DNA of 64,000 nt from Chryseobacterium gleum (lineage in GTDB: Bacteria > Bacteroidota > Bacteroidia > Flavobacteriales_D > Crocinitomicaceae). Shown here in pieces: positions 50,214-60,459 of this stretch; the first letter of the stretch is position 1; the number at the start of each line of letters is the position of its first letter. A program made the translations under genes and the position numbers. The stretch spans positions 1-64,000 of the forward strand of contig CAMDMY010000003.1 in NCBI GenBank assembly GCA_945902775.1. The letters are read 5' to 3'. The notes beneath the pieces are model-generated. The model had not been told where the DNA came from and did not search any database. It saw only the letters and a program-made list of their open reading frames with translations.

Positions 50214-51212
50214 TTACAAACCTTCAGAATCAGCTTTATGAAATTTCTTATTTGAAGTATGAATAAACGAAAATTCAAGTGCTTGAGTATCATACGATCT
50301 AAAATAAGTCAAAGGAGATGCATAACTCAATCTAAAAGTAGAATTTTTAACCATCAAACCGGCTTGAAAAACCAATGCTTTTTTATGCACCAAATTTATT
50401 CCAATAATTGGTTCATAATTCTCCTGCATAACATAATTCATTAATGCCCCAATATTATACTCATCCACTTTGTATTGATTCATATATAAAAATAGTGGTG
50501 TAATTTTAATTTTACTACTAACAGAATAGATAGCAGAAGCATGAACGTTAATTCGCATTCCAATTGTATTTGCAACAACTGTAGTTTCATCCTTTTTACC
50601 AATATGATAAACAGAAAATCCACTAGATATAACCAATTTATCGTTTTTTGATTTAGTACGATAATAAGCGCCAAAGTTGTAATCAAACTTATAATAACTC
50701 AATTGAGAATGTATTTCACCTGAAGGAATGTTATTATCGAAACCTGTACTAGAAGTTGGAGAATATTGAGAAGCATAAATAAACGTTTTAGTGTTCATAC
50801 TATTGTTCAATAAACCAGCTTGTAATCCAACGGAAAGATTGTGACGATTATTATCATCTTTAGATGAAATTATTCTATAAGATCCTGAAAGGAGAATGTT
50901 AAACGAATTAAATGCCCCGTCAACACTTCTATTATTACCAATAAACTGACCTATAGATAATCGATTATTCAATGGAACATCTATACCAACAGCTATAGAA
51001 TTAAATGAACTACTACTTTTTGAATAGGAAGCTGATTGATCTCTGTAATTAGCTGACAAAAGCACCCCTTTTTGTTTGTTTAATCTCTCACCTGTTAACG
51101 CAGGATTTAGATACAAAGGATTAGCATCAAATTGAGATAAATGGAAATCCTGAGCAAAAGAATTCGCAAGATTAAATAGAATCACTACTACAAAACAAAT
51201 TTTATTTTTCAT
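50214..51212 (-). CDS. PorP/SprF family type IX secretion membrane protein
   Basis: 332 residues. Signal peptide about 1-20 (NLANSFAQ), then the family's opening DFHLSQFDANPLYLNPALTGE and a beta-barrel with alternating amphipathic strands (YDFNFGAYYRTKSK, VISSGFSVYHIGK, YNIGALMNYV). SprF-like proteins are outer-membrane partners needed for export or anchoring of type B (CHU-C-tailed) cargo and are usually encoded right after that cargo gene. That is exactly the case here: the PKD protein with such a tail ends 19 nt upstream. Confidence 0.92.
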   Translation of the reverse strand: MKNKICFVVVILFNLANSFAQDFHLSQFDANPLYLNPALTGERLNKQKGVLLSANYRDQSASYSKSSSSFNSIAVGIDVPLNNRLSIGQFIGNNRSVDGAFNSFNILLSGSYRIISSKDDNNRHNLSVGLQAGLLNNSMNTKTFIYASQYSPTSSTGFDNNIPSGEIHSQLSYYKFDYNFGAYYRTKSKNDKLVISSGFSVYHIGKKDETTVVANTIGMRINVHASAIYSVSSKIKITPLFLYMNQYKVDEYNIGALMNYVMQENYEPIIGINLVHKKALVFQAGLMVKNSTFRLSYASPLTYFRSYDTQALEFSFIHTSNKKFHKADSEGL

Positions 51213-51231
51213 TATTTTAAACTGTTAATTT

Positions 51232-54231
51232 TTATCTAGTTAAGTTAACAATACCGAATAAATTGATGTTTTTTTCATCGACTGTTGTACCAGTAATTAA
51301 ATAATGATACGAACCTTCGGGTTGTAACTCCCCTTTATACGTTCCATCCCAACCAATCTCTTGAGAAATACTTTCAAAGATTAAATTTCCCCACTGATTA
51401 AAAATTTTGAAATTTAATTCTTTACAAGGGCCTCCTAGCAATTTAAATAAATCATTTTTCGAATCACCATTTGGAGAAAAAGCGGTTGGAAGAGCCAATT
51501 TTTTAGAACCTATAATAGTAATAGTATCACAAAATTTTGAAAAACAAAATTCGGAAGAGGAAGCGGTAAGACAAATTTCATATTTTGCCGAATCACTATA
51601 CGTATGAGTCGGATTAGTAATTCCTGAGAATGATAAATCACCAAAATCCCAATAATACTCTGTTGCACCAACTGATTTATTCAAGAAAGAAATAGGTAGA
51701 CCAGGAATTAAAGTTGATAACGTTTCAATTTTAAAATCAGCTATCGGCGCTTCCTTTAAAGAAATATACTTTGTTTTCACCAAAGAATCTAAACAACCTT
51801 GAGGCGAAGTTACAATATACTTTACTGTAAACGAGTCTATTGTAGTATAAATATGACTCGTGTCATTAGCTAATCCACTAGTTCCATCTCCAAAGTGCCA
51901 TTCGTAGGTAGAACCTACAGGAGCAGTTGATAAATCAGTAAATTCAACATCTTGAGGAATACAACCAACTAAAACATTTGCTTTGAAATTGACAACTGGT
52001 TTTTGATCAATAATCACATCTTTAGTAAATGAACTACTACAACCTTGATTCGATGTAGTTGTTAATTTAACTGAATACTTACCTGAAGAAGTATATACAA
52101 AAGAAGGGTTTTGAATAGTGCTTGAACTACCATTTCCAAAATCCCAATCCCAATTTGTAATTGTACCAGAAGTAATAACTGAGTTATCAGTGAAAAGTGT
52201 AGTAGAATTGGTACATCTATTTAATTCCGTAAAACTTGGGGATATAGCACTTAAAACATTAATATATCCTGTTTTAATTAATGAGTCACTACAACCACCT
52301 GGAGCAATAACAACTTCTTTTACAGTAAATGAACCATTCGTAGTGTAAACGTGGATTGGATTTTTAATAGTTGAAAAAGTATTATCTCCAAAATCCCAAT
52401 TATAGGTCGAACCAGTAGCTGTAGAGGAAAGGTCTCCAAAAGTAACGTTTAATGGAGTACAACCCGATAAAGTAGGAGTATTAAACTGTACAATTGGTTT
52501 AGAATTTATAATAAGTGTTTTTGTTAATGTACTTTGGCATCCAAAATTGGTTGTTGTGGTAAGTGTTACGGTATAACTTCCGTTAACAGAATATATGTGA
52601 GTAGGGTTTTGAAGTGACGAAGTAGAATTATCACCAAAATTCCAAGACCAAGAAATGATATTATTGGCAACGATAGTAGATTGATCAGTAAAAGAAATTA
52701 CTGTATTTACACATCCATTTGACATTGAGAAATCGGTAACGGTAGCATTTAAAACAGTCACATACGATGTTTTAATCAAAGAATCTTTACATCCACCTGG
52801 AGCAGTTACAACTTGTTTTATAGAATAAGATCTACTTGATAAAAAAGTATGAGATGGGGATTGATCTGCAGAAATTATGTAATCTCCAAAATCCCAATAA
52901 TAAGTTGACCCAGTATCCGTTGTTGAAAGATCGGTAAAATTAACATTCAAGGGTGAACAACCAGATAAATTATCTCCTTCAAACTGAACAATTGGTTTGT
53001 TATTTACAACAATCGTTTTTGAAATAGTACCTTTAGAACCAGTATTACTTGTAACTATTAATTTTACAGTGAAAGTTCCTGCAGTAGAATAAGTATGAGT
53101 AGGATTTTGAAGAGTTGATGTTAAATTATCCCCAAAATCCCAAGCCCAACTTGCGATCGAACCACCTGGAAAAGTAGAAACACTTGTGAAATTAACAGCT
53201 GTACCTTTACACTTATTAGGTGAAGAAGTAAAATTAGCAGTTGGTTTATCAATCACAACGTTAGTTGTAAAAGTATTCGTACAACCTACATTCGTTCGTG
53301 TTAATAATGAAACAGAATAAGTGCCTCCAAGATTATATTGATGAACAGGATCTTGTGATGTTGCTACATTTAAATCTCCAAAATTCCACTCCCAACTTAA
53401 TGTTGCTATATCAGGTAAAGGAAAAATATTAGTAAAATAAACACTGTCTTTGGTTTTATCAAAAACATGCGTAAAGTTAGAAATAGGCGATTTATTCACT
53501 ATTATCGATTTAGAGATCGAATCTTTACACCCTTCCGTAGTAATTGCAACCAACGAAACACTATAGGTGGATTCTTGACTATACTGTGTTGTAGCATTTT
53601 GTAGGGTAGATGTTAAACCATTACCAAAATACCATAAATAACTAGCAATTGTTCGCCCAAAAGAGGTAGAAGGATAAGTAAATGCAACATCAACTTTTGA
53701 ACAAACAGGACCAGAAGTAAAAGAAGTTTGATAAGAAGAAGATAATGGTGGTGTGATATAATTTTTACACGTATTACTATTCAACAGCGTACTAATAGAA
53801 TTAAAATCAGAAACATCAACTTTCGTACAACTAGAAGCCAATTGAAAACGTAAGTATAATAAAGTTGTATTATTAGGTGTTACATAATTAAGTGATGGGC
53901 CAGAAGTTGTATTTCTTAAAAATGCATCGGAAGGATTTAAATACGAAAGTGGATCTAATTGTGAAATTATTTTATTAGTGGAAATATAAGTAAGTTTGGT
54001 TTGATCAAATTTCATTCTAAAATCAAATGAACTAATTTGATTTGAAGAACGAATATAGATAGGTAAATCTAAATAATATAACGTTCCAGTATTAGAATAG
54101 ATTGCTTTCTGAAGATCAAAAAATAACGTATCATTTGCAAATGAAGGTGGTGGTGGTGGTGATGCTAATTCGGCTTTAGCTGAAATATCAATAAATGTAA
54201 AAAATGAAATAATAAATAGTAAAGTTCTCAT
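51232..54231 (-). CDS. Multi-PKD surface protein with gliding-motility-type (type B) T9SS C-terminal domain
   Basis: 999 residues. Signal peptide about 1-20, then a cohesin-like beta-sandwich (about 35-150, YLDLPIYIRSSNQISSFDFR). Nine PKD repeats follow (about 165-900), each with a W/Y-x-W-D/N-FGD core. Repeats 3-8 alternate between an odd form (TTTSNQGCSSS type) and an even form (VVTAPGGCKDSLIKT type), i.e. they are duplicated pairs. The C-terminus (about 912-999: LPTAFSPNGDSKNDLF, FKIFNQWGNLIFE, GWDGTYKGELQPEGSYHYL) is the TIGR04131/CHU-C tail used by type B T9SS substrates. Likely an adhesin or filament. In operon with its PorP/SprF partner. Confidence 0.92.
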   Translation of the reverse strand: MRTLLFIISFFTFIDISAKAELASPPPPPSFANDTLFFDLQKAIYSNTGTLYYLDLPIYIRSSNQISSFDFRMKFDQTKLTYISTNKIISQLDPLSYLNPSDAFLRNTTSGPSLNYVTPNNTTLLYLRFQLASSCTKVDVSDFNSISTLLNSNTCKNYITPPLSSSYQTSFTSGPVCSKVDVAFTYPSTSFGRTIASYLWYFGNGLTSTLQNATTQYSQESTYSVSLVAITTEGCKDSISKSIIVNKSPISNFTHVFDKTKDSVYFTNIFPLPDIATLSWEWNFGDLNVATSQDPVHQYNLGGTYSVSLLTRTNVGCTNTFTTNVVIDKPTANFTSSPNKCKGTAVNFTSVSTFPGGSIASWAWDFGDNLTSTLQNPTHTYSTAGTFTVKLIVTSNTGSKGTISKTIVVNNKPIVQFEGDNLSGCSPLNVNFTDLSTTDTGSTYYWDFGDYIISADQSPSHTFLSSRSYSIKQVVTAPGGCKDSLIKTSYVTVLNATVTDFSMSNGCVNTVISFTDQSTIVANNIISWSWNFGDNSTSSLQNPTHIYSVNGSYTVTLTTTTNFGCQSTLTKTLIINSKPIVQFNTPTLSGCTPLNVTFGDLSSTATGSTYNWDFGDNTFSTIKNPIHVYTTNGSFTVKEVVIAPGGCSDSLIKTGYINVLSAISPSFTELNRCTNSTTLFTDNSVITSGTITNWDWDFGNGSSSTIQNPSFVYTSSGKYSVKLTTTSNQGCSSSFTKDVIIDQKPVVNFKANVLVGCIPQDVEFTDLSTAPVGSTYEWHFGDGTSGLANDTSHIYTTIDSFTVKYIVTSPQGCLDSLVKTKYISLKEAPIADFKIETLSTLIPGLPISFLNKSVGATEYYWDFGDLSFSGITNPTHTYSDSAKYEICLTASSSEFCFSKFCDTITIIGSKKLALPTAFSPNGDSKNDLFKLLGGPCKELNFKIFNQWGNLIFESISQEIGWDGTYKGELQPEGSYHYLITGTTVDEKNINLFGIVNLTR

Positions 54232-54339
54232 TATACAGAAAATTTTGAATCGTTTAAAACTGATGAACCCAAACTACGCTTAGTTGATATAGATTCCTCA
54301 GCATTCAAAATTAGACCTTTAATACTAACACAAAATAAA

Positions 54340-54379
54340 GCCAATGTTATTAATTTTTAAAGGAATTAATAACATTGGC
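54340..54379. repeat. 15-bp inverted repeat between surface-protein genes
   Basis: GCCAATGTTATTAAT (54340-54354) with its exact complement at 54365-54379, loop of 10 nt. On the minus strand it is followed by TTTATTTT, so it may be a back-up terminator behind the one at 54401-54433. Confidence 0.6.
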
Positions 54380-54400
54380 TACAAGGAAATCAGTGTAAAC

Positions 54401-54433
54401 AAAAAAAGGTCGTAATCCGAAGACTACGACCTT
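54401..54433 (-). terminator. Rho-independent terminator of the Ig/cohesin-like gene
   Basis: 9-bp stem AAGGTCGTA (54406-54414) with TACGACCTT (54425-54433), followed on the minus strand by a run of seven T (complement of 54401-54407), 23 nt past the stop codon. Confidence 0.88.
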
Positions 54434-54455
54434 AATCGTTCAATCAATGTATAAA

Positions 54456-57400
54456 TTATTTATTTACTACGATTCTTTCAACAGAGTTGAAGTTTTCATT
54501 GTAAACTTTAACGATATACATACCATTAGAGAAATCAGAAACATTAATTTCTTGTTTCACATTTGCATTTAAAGTAGATGTAAACATTACTTGTTTACCT
54601 GTTAAATCAGTGATTTCAACTGTAGAATTTTCACCAGCAATAACATTTAAGATACCTGTTGTTGGGTTAGGGAAAATATTTACAGCATTCTCTGAAGCTT
54701 TGATAGAAGATAAACCTAAAGCACCTGTTCTCAATTCAACATTTGCATCTTTACCATTCAATAAAGCTCTGTATGTTGTGAAATCATCTGCAGAGATTGA
54801 TCCTTTTGATAAATCAAAACGAACAACTAATAAATCAGAATTTACATCAATTGCAGTTGTATTACTTGCAGTAAAACGTAACGTTTTATCGTTTGTGTTA
54901 TAATAACCTAAACCATCAACATTGTTTGAAACAACCGTTTCATTGAAAGAAAGATGATTCTCATCAAATGTTAATTGGAAGTCAAAAGATGTAACTGGTG
55001 TAGTTGAAACAATAGTAACAGGAACATCTACAGATGTACCATTTATTAAAGCTCTAGTGAAATCAAAAACTAAACGATCTCCAACTGCAACACTACTTTT
55101 AACTAATGCATTAGGAGTTGTTTCTAAGTTACCATCAACATCACCTAATAAAATACCTTTGTAAGTTTCAGCAGTAACTGCAGGACAGTTATTGAAATCA
55201 GTTACAGTAGCAGGTAAAGTAAAAGGAGTTACAGGAACTCTTGATTTAGAGAAACCAACACCATCATTTAAAGGGAAAGTAGCAGATATTTGGTATGCGC
55301 TGTTATTTTTAATTCTTAAAGAATCAACAAATATCCAATCTTTAGAAGCAGAACCATTAGATACACCTGCATTAGAATAATTCCAAGCTTGTCTGTATTC
55401 AGGAATTTTTAATACTGTTCTTTGTTGCATTTGAGAAATATCACCAGCACTAATAACACCATCTAAATTTACATCTAAAGCAATAACTTGGTAGATAGAA
55501 GGTGTAAAAGAAGGATCATTCAACAATAACAATTTTCCAAAAGCAGCATCTTGTCCAGTATAAATACCAAATAAATCTGTTGCTGGAGCAATATCTTTAT
55601 TGATACTAATTGCTAAACCATTTCTCATATCGTAAGAGAAAGTACCATTTACGTCTGGTTGAACAGCAGCGTTAGCGCTCAAAGCACCTGTATTAACGTC
55701 AGCACCAATTATATTTGTAATTAAATGATCATTTGGACTTGCTGCGTTGTAATTAATTGCACCATTTCCTTTCCAGAATTTTAAAGCTCCAACAAAGAAA
55801 TAATCTTTAAAAGTTATTGCTTTTCCAGAAGAAGCAGCTTTAGTAGAAACTCCAGTAATGTAACTTTCTTGTAAGAAAGGAACTGAAATTAAAGCTGTAT
55901 CAACAGATGCAAAGTTTACAGTTTTAGCAAACTCAACTGTGAAGATGTTACCAATACCATTGAACTCAGCATTAGCTGGTGCATTTGAATTGAAAGATAA
56001 AACGATGTTCATTTTACCATTTACAGCATCAATTGTATTTTGAGTTTCAACGTAAGTAGGGTTGATTAAGTTATTTAAAACTGTAATGTTTCCAGTTGGA
56101 GTAACTCTAGTTTTATCGTAGTTTAAAACGATATCGTATCCAATTACATCATTCACTGTATTTGTAGCAGCTGCAGCAACAGGAACATTGAAAAGCGCAG
56201 TATTACATTTTTGAGAAACAGTAACAACTTCATAAGGAAGTGCGTTTGGATCTGCAATGTTTAATGTTAAAACTGAAGATGTAGTAATTGCACCTTTGTT
56301 ATCTGTAGATTTAACAGTAATGTTTTTTAAACCTGGAGTACTTGTCCAATCATAAGAATATGGAGAAGTTACATCAGTAGCAATTGAAACATTGTTTATG
56401 AAAAATTCAACACCTGTAACAGTTCCATCAGAATCTGTAGCTGTAGCATTAATTGTAACTACTGTTGGAGCGATAATAGTAGCTGAAGCTAAAGGAGCTG
56501 TAATAACAGCAGTTGGAGGATTGTTTGCAGCAACTGAGATATTAGCGATTGAAGATGTTGTAGCTAAACCTAAATCATCTGTAGCAGTAGCTTTAATTGT
56601 GTGAGCACCTACCGTTGCAGTCCAATCATTTGTAAATGGAGATGCATTATCTACACCAACAGAAACATTATCAACAAAAAACTCTACTTGAGCAACAGTT
56701 CCATCAACATCACCAGCAGTTGCTGTTATAGCAATAACATCACCAACTATTGCAGTTGTAGCAGCAGAAACAGAAACTGTTGGAGCTTGGTTGTTTGCAA
56801 CTGAGAAGTTACGTGTAGAAGATTGTGTTTGATCAGCATCTGCTGAATTATCTGTAGCAATCGCATAAACAGTATGAGCACCTGCAACTGCAGTATAAGT
56901 AACTGTAGAAGATGTGAAAGGAGCTGTATTATCAGTACCTACAGAAACACCATCAACAAAAAACTCTACACTAGTAACTGATCCATCAGAATCTGTTGCA
57001 TTAGCAGTTAAATTCATAACTGTACCTGTAATAATAGAAGCATTATTTGCAGGAGAAGTCAAACTTACAACTGGTGGAATATTTGGCTCCAAAATTAAAG
57101 TAGGTATAGTTAACTCACCAGCTTGAGGATTAGAAGAAACATATTTTTGAGATACACCAGGTGTTGGAGTTCCAATTTGAACGTTTAATTCAAATCTAAA
57201 AACACCATCTGTTGTGAATTGTCCGATTAATACTCTATTTGTAGCAGTTGGACCAGTAACACCCGTTTGTGATGCAATCGCACCATTTGTAGATATAAAA
57301 GATCCACCAGCTGGTGCTTTATGAAAAATACCATTTGCTAAATTGATACCTGCAAAACTTGGAGTTTGAACAGTTGCATCAGCAAAATAACCATCTTGCG

Positions 57401-57899
57401 TATACAATGGAATACCCATTTTTACAGCATTGTTACGTAACAATGTGTTCGGTGATAAAATATTACTAGCACCATCAGTATCTTCAGCTTTCATTACACC
57501 TGCAAAACCATCTGCTGCAGCTCCAATAGAAAACCATGAATCTAAAGCTAAAAGATAATCCTGTCCAGAACCAGAACCTAAAACTGTAGGGTCGTATGCA
57601 TTAGGGATAAAAGAACTCCCACCAGCTGTTGGAGAATTAAAAAAAGTTGTTGATGATGTAACTTTTAAAGCGTGAGCAGCATCACCATACAATGCTTGAA
57701 ATTTATATCCAGTTAACATATCTACATAAACTCTATACGTAACAGAGTTTGGTGCTAACTTACCTCCTGATGCAGCAACATCTGCAGCATTCGCTATGTA
57801 GTATTTCTCTACAATAATGTTCTCTAATCCATTTTGAGCTTGGGCAAAACCACTAATAAGGGCAAGACCTAGACCAAAAATAATTCTACTTTTTTTCAT
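54456..57899 (-). CDS. Large surface protein: novel N-terminal domain, Ig-like repeats, cohesin- and dockerin-like modules, T9SS type A tail
   Basis: 1147 residues. Signal peptide about 1-22 (SGFAQAQ). Residues about 25-265 form an unnamed domain (LENIIVEKYYIANAAD, SVTYRVYVDMLTGYKFQALY, VLIGQFTTDGVFRFELNVQI) shared with the protein encoded at 61873. Three Ig-like Big_9-type repeats (about 273-555; SVEFFVDGVSVGTDNTAPF type). Cohesin-like region about 565-690 and a second at about 930-1060 (TSFDFQLTFDENHLSFNE). Dockerin-type EF-hand ALDVNLDGVISAGDISQMQQ at about 803-822. Type A sorting tail at the end (AVNIFPNPTTGILNVIAGEN ... MYIVKVYNENFNSVERIVV). Composition is Ala/Thr/Val-rich and unlike its neighbours. 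Probably an adhesive surface protein. Confidence 0.86.
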   Translation of the reverse strand: MKKSRIIFGLGLALISGFAQAQNGLENIIVEKYYIANAADVAASGGKLAPNSVTYRVYVDMLTGYKFQALYGDAAHALKVTSSTTFFNSPTAGGSSFIPNAYDPTVLGSGSGQDYLLALDSWFSIGAAADGFAGVMKAEDTDGASNILSPNTLLRNNAVKMGIPLYTQDGYFADATVQTPSFAGINLANGIFHKAPAGGSFISTNGAIASQTGVTGPTATNRVLIGQFTTDGVFRFELNVQIGTPTPGVSQKYVSSNPQAGELTIPTLILEPNIPPVVSLTSPANNASIITGTVMNLTANATDSDGSVTSVEFFVDGVSVGTDNTAPFTSSTVTYTAVAGAHTVYAIATDNSADADQTQSSTRNFSVANNQAPTVSVSAATTAIVGDVIAITATAGDVDGTVAQVEFFVDNVSVGVDNASPFTNDWTATVGAHTIKATATDDLGLATTSSIANISVAANNPPTAVITAPLASATIIAPTVVTINATATDSDGTVTGVEFFINNVSIATDVTSPYSYDWTSTPGLKNITVKSTDNKGAITTSSVLTLNIADPNALPYEVVTVSQKCNTALFNVPVAAAATNTVNDVIGYDIVLNYDKTRVTPTGNITVLNNLINPTYVETQNTIDAVNGKMNIVLSFNSNAPANAEFNGIGNIFTVEFAKTVNFASVDTALISVPFLQESYITGVSTKAASSGKAITFKDYFFVGALKFWKGNGAINYNAASPNDHLITNIIGADVNTGALSANAAVQPDVNGTFSYDMRNGLAISINKDIAPATDLFGIYTGQDAAFGKLLLLNDPSFTPSIYQVIALDVNLDGVISAGDISQMQQRTVLKIPEYRQAWNYSNAGVSNGSASKDWIFVDSLRIKNNSAYQISATFPLNDGVGFSKSRVPVTPFTLPATVTDFNNCPAVTAETYKGILLGDVDGNLETTPNALVKSSVAVGDRLVFDFTRALINGTSVDVPVTIVSTTPVTSFDFQLTFDENHLSFNETVVSNNVDGLGYYNTNDKTLRFTASNTTAIDVNSDLLVVRFDLSKGSISADDFTTYRALLNGKDANVELRTGALGLSSIKASENAVNIFPNPTTGILNVIAGENSTVEITDLTGKQVMFTSTLNANVKQEINVSDFSNGMYIVKVYNENFNSVERIVVNK

Positions 57900-58081
57900 T
57901 TTTTTAATTTTAAAAATTAATTATTCAACAAAACAAAAGTTCCCTAGTTAAACGTCGTTTATCAGATAATAATTATTTAAAGCTAGTGTGTATTATGAAT
58001 ATAAAAATTCTAAATAATCTGCTAGATTTTATTCTGAAATGAGGCTTAACTAAGGAACTTAGTTATTTTTATTCTTAGAAA

Positions 58082-60202
58082 TTAGTTACAAGCGTTTCCA
58101 AAGTTACCAATCAACTGTAAGAAATCTGTTACGTCTGTTGTTCCATCAGCATTGATATCTGTTGGACAAGCAACTAAACCTTTAGTAGCTCCTAAAACTT
58201 GAGAGTAAGACCAATCAGATAACCAGTTGTTTTTTGGATCTGAAGAAAATGCACCTCTATAAGCAGCAGCTCTGAAGAAACCATCAGTTGGGGCAGTTGG
58301 ACAACCTGCAACTGATAATGCTGGATTTGGCACTACATCATTTTGAACAGAAAATGCGTTAGTTGTATTATTTACAGTAAATTCATAGTTAAAACCAGGT
58401 AAATTATTACCAGCAACAATTACGTTTCCATCTGTAGTAGTAAATTTTGTTAATTGTGTTGCATCAAATGCTGTACCAGCTGCTGTTTTAGTTGCATCTA
58501 CTGCGGCAGGAGTAGTTGTACCAACAAATGTATTACATTTAATTTTTAATAAATCATTAGTCCAATTTGATAATGTATTAGGCAAACCAGCACCAGTATT
58601 AGCAGTTACAAGGTGTAAACCATTTCTAAAATTAGCAAAAACTGAATTGTAAATTTCACCTTCAGCACCATCTTTCATGCAAAGAGCTGCTAATGCAGTG
58701 TTATCAGTATTACCTACACTTTTACTATTACCAACCATTGTTACATTATAAATAACTGGGTGTGATTTTATACCTGTACCACTGTTATCATAAGTATCAG
58801 CTTCAAAACCACCATCAGAATCTGTAGATGCAGTATTATCTGTTTTCATACCAAAAATAAATTGTGCTTTACCAGACCAACCTAAATCGTAATCGATCAT
58901 ATCATCATTACCAAACAAAGTAGAAATATATTTTAAGTTAACTGTACCACCAAATAATTCGACGTTATCATCAGCACAAGAAACGATTTCAATGTGTTCA
59001 ATTGTAGTACCTCTTCCAACAGAAGCTAACGTTAAACCATTGATCTCAGCACCTACTGCTAAAATAGCACCAGAGTGACGGATAGAAACATATTTCATAA
59101 CACCTGAATTATCATTGTCATCAAAAGTGCTATTTCCAACGGCGTTATATACTCTAGCGAAATTTGTTTTACCTCCTGAAACATCAAATGGACCATAAGT
59201 GTTGTTTGCAAAAGTTGGAGCAGTTGCTACAGTATAAAAAGTTGTTGTTGTTGAAGGAGCTAAAGGATAAGTACCTGTAAAAGTATAATTTCCACTAATA
59301 GCAGCGATTAATGGTTTAGATAAAGTAATAGTTGCACCAACAACTGAAGTAACAGTTGTACCAGCATCAATACCTACACCCGAAATAGGAATACCATAAT
59401 ATGCATAATATGCAGCAGTTGCATTACTAAAAACAATAGTTGAAGAACCAATCACACCTGAACCTAATGCAGGTGCTACAGCAGTAGTTTGAGTACCTGT
59501 AGCTAACTCAAAAGAATAAGTGGATGAAGCTGGAGAAGTACCAGTAGCAATATTTGTAGGCGCAGATAATTGAACACCATACTGATCTTGAGTATTAGAA
59601 GAAGCAAAACCTTCAACTGTTCCTAGACCATCAGCAACAGCTAATTTACCAGAACCACCTGGAACGAAAGGACCGTTAGCAGCGAAAGTTAAGTTGTTTG
59701 TAGCTTTTCCTAAAACTACAACACCACCCCACTGACCTTTGTTAGCAATTGGGTAATCACCATCTAAAGCATCAGCTTCAGCAGTAAATATAACTTGACA
59801 ATCAGCTTGACCTTCAGCGTTAATTTTACCCCCTCTTTCAATAACTAATGCAGTAGCTTCAGCAGCTACAGCATTTACTCTACCTTTTAATACAGTACCA
59901 GGAGCAATGTTTATTACTTGTCCTGAAGGAATGTATATTTTTTTGTCAATGATATACATCTTATCACACGTTAATGTAGCACCTTGTGTTAACTCTCCAC
60001 CATAAGTACCAGCAATAGCAACATAACCAGGCAAAGATGACATCAGTACAGTATTTGCTGGAAGAGATCTAGTTGCAACAGAAGGACAACCACAAGCAGC
60101 TCCTACAGTTAAATTGTCTGTTTGCGCAAAACTTGGCGCAATAGAAGCAACCGCTATTGCAGCAGAAGCGACTAATTTTGAGATTTGTTTGTTTTTTTTC
60201 AT
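58082..60202 (-). CDS. Secreted beta-helix-like surface protein ending in a dockerin-type EF-hand
   Basis: 706 residues with signal peptide about 1-26 (ASIAPSFAQ). The body resembles the parallel beta-helix proteins common on Bacteroidota cells: IPSGQVINIAPGTVLKGRVN, GGKINAEGQADCQVIFTAEA, GQWGGVVVLGKA, YVSIRHSGAIL, IEHIEIVSCADDNVELFGGT and NLKYISTLFGNDDMIDYDLG. A Thr/Ser/Ala-rich insert occupies about 220-330. The C-terminus reads DINADGTTDVTDFLQLIGNF, a single calcium-binding dockerin-like loop; no canonical T9SS tail follows it. It may bind polysaccharide or a partner through the EF-hand. No signature identifies a substrate. Confidence 0.8.
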   Translation of the reverse strand: MKKNKQISKLVASAAIAVASIAPSFAQTDNLTVGAACGCPSVATRSLPANTVLMSSLPGYVAIAGTYGGELTQGATLTCDKMYIIDKKIYIPSGQVINIAPGTVLKGRVNAVAAEATALVIERGGKINAEGQADCQVIFTAEADALDGDYPIANKGQWGGVVVLGKATNNLTFAANGPFVPGGSGKLAVADGLGTVEGFASSNTQDQYGVQLSAPTNIATGTSPASSTYSFELATGTQTTAVAPALGSGVIGSSTIVFSNATAAYYAYYGIPISGVGIDAGTTVTSVVGATITLSKPLIAAISGNYTFTGTYPLAPSTTTTFYTVATAPTFANNTYGPFDVSGGKTNFARVYNAVGNSTFDDNDNSGVMKYVSIRHSGAILAVGAEINGLTLASVGRGTTIEHIEIVSCADDNVELFGGTVNLKYISTLFGNDDMIDYDLGWSGKAQFIFGMKTDNTASTDSDGGFEADTYDNSGTGIKSHPVIYNVTMVGNSKSVGNTDNTALAALCMKDGAEGEIYNSVFANFRNGLHLVTANTGAGLPNTLSNWTNDLLKIKCNTFVGTTTPAAVDATKTAAGTAFDATQLTKFTTTDGNVIVAGNNLPGFNYEFTVNNTTNAFSVQNDVVPNPALSVAGCPTAPTDGFFRAAAYRGAFSSDPKNNWLSDWSYSQVLGATKGLVACPTDINADGTTDVTDFLQLIGNFGNACN

Positions 60203-60402
60203 TTTCTAATAGTTTAATTTTTTTACCTGAGCATAACCCTATACTCATTTTGCGATACAAATATCGGGAAGGTTCACTAGAAAGCTATAAAGAGTATATT
60301 ATCAAAAAAATATTTTTTTTGTGATTTCGTGTTTAGATTATGTTATCAAAAACGAGCTTAATATTAATTGAATTAACATTACGTTAATATAAAAAAAGTG
60401 GC

Positions 60403-60435
60403 ACAAAAAAAAGCTACCTCACAGTGAGATAGCTT
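60403..60435 (-). terminator. Rho-independent terminator of the TonB-receptor/OM-barrel operon
   Basis: 11-bp stem (60411-60421 with 60425-60435, one wobble), followed on the minus strand by a run of eight T. It lies 25 nt beyond the stop codon of the OM barrel gene and ends the four-gene run to its right. Confidence 0.85.
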
Positions 60436-60459
60436 ATTAATAGAATAATAAAATGCTTT

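Noticed and set aside
54610-57126. Plus-strand Val/Ala/Thr-rich frames
   Set aside because: Antisense to the repetitive Ig/cohesin-like gene; low-complexity codon use keeps the opposite strand open.
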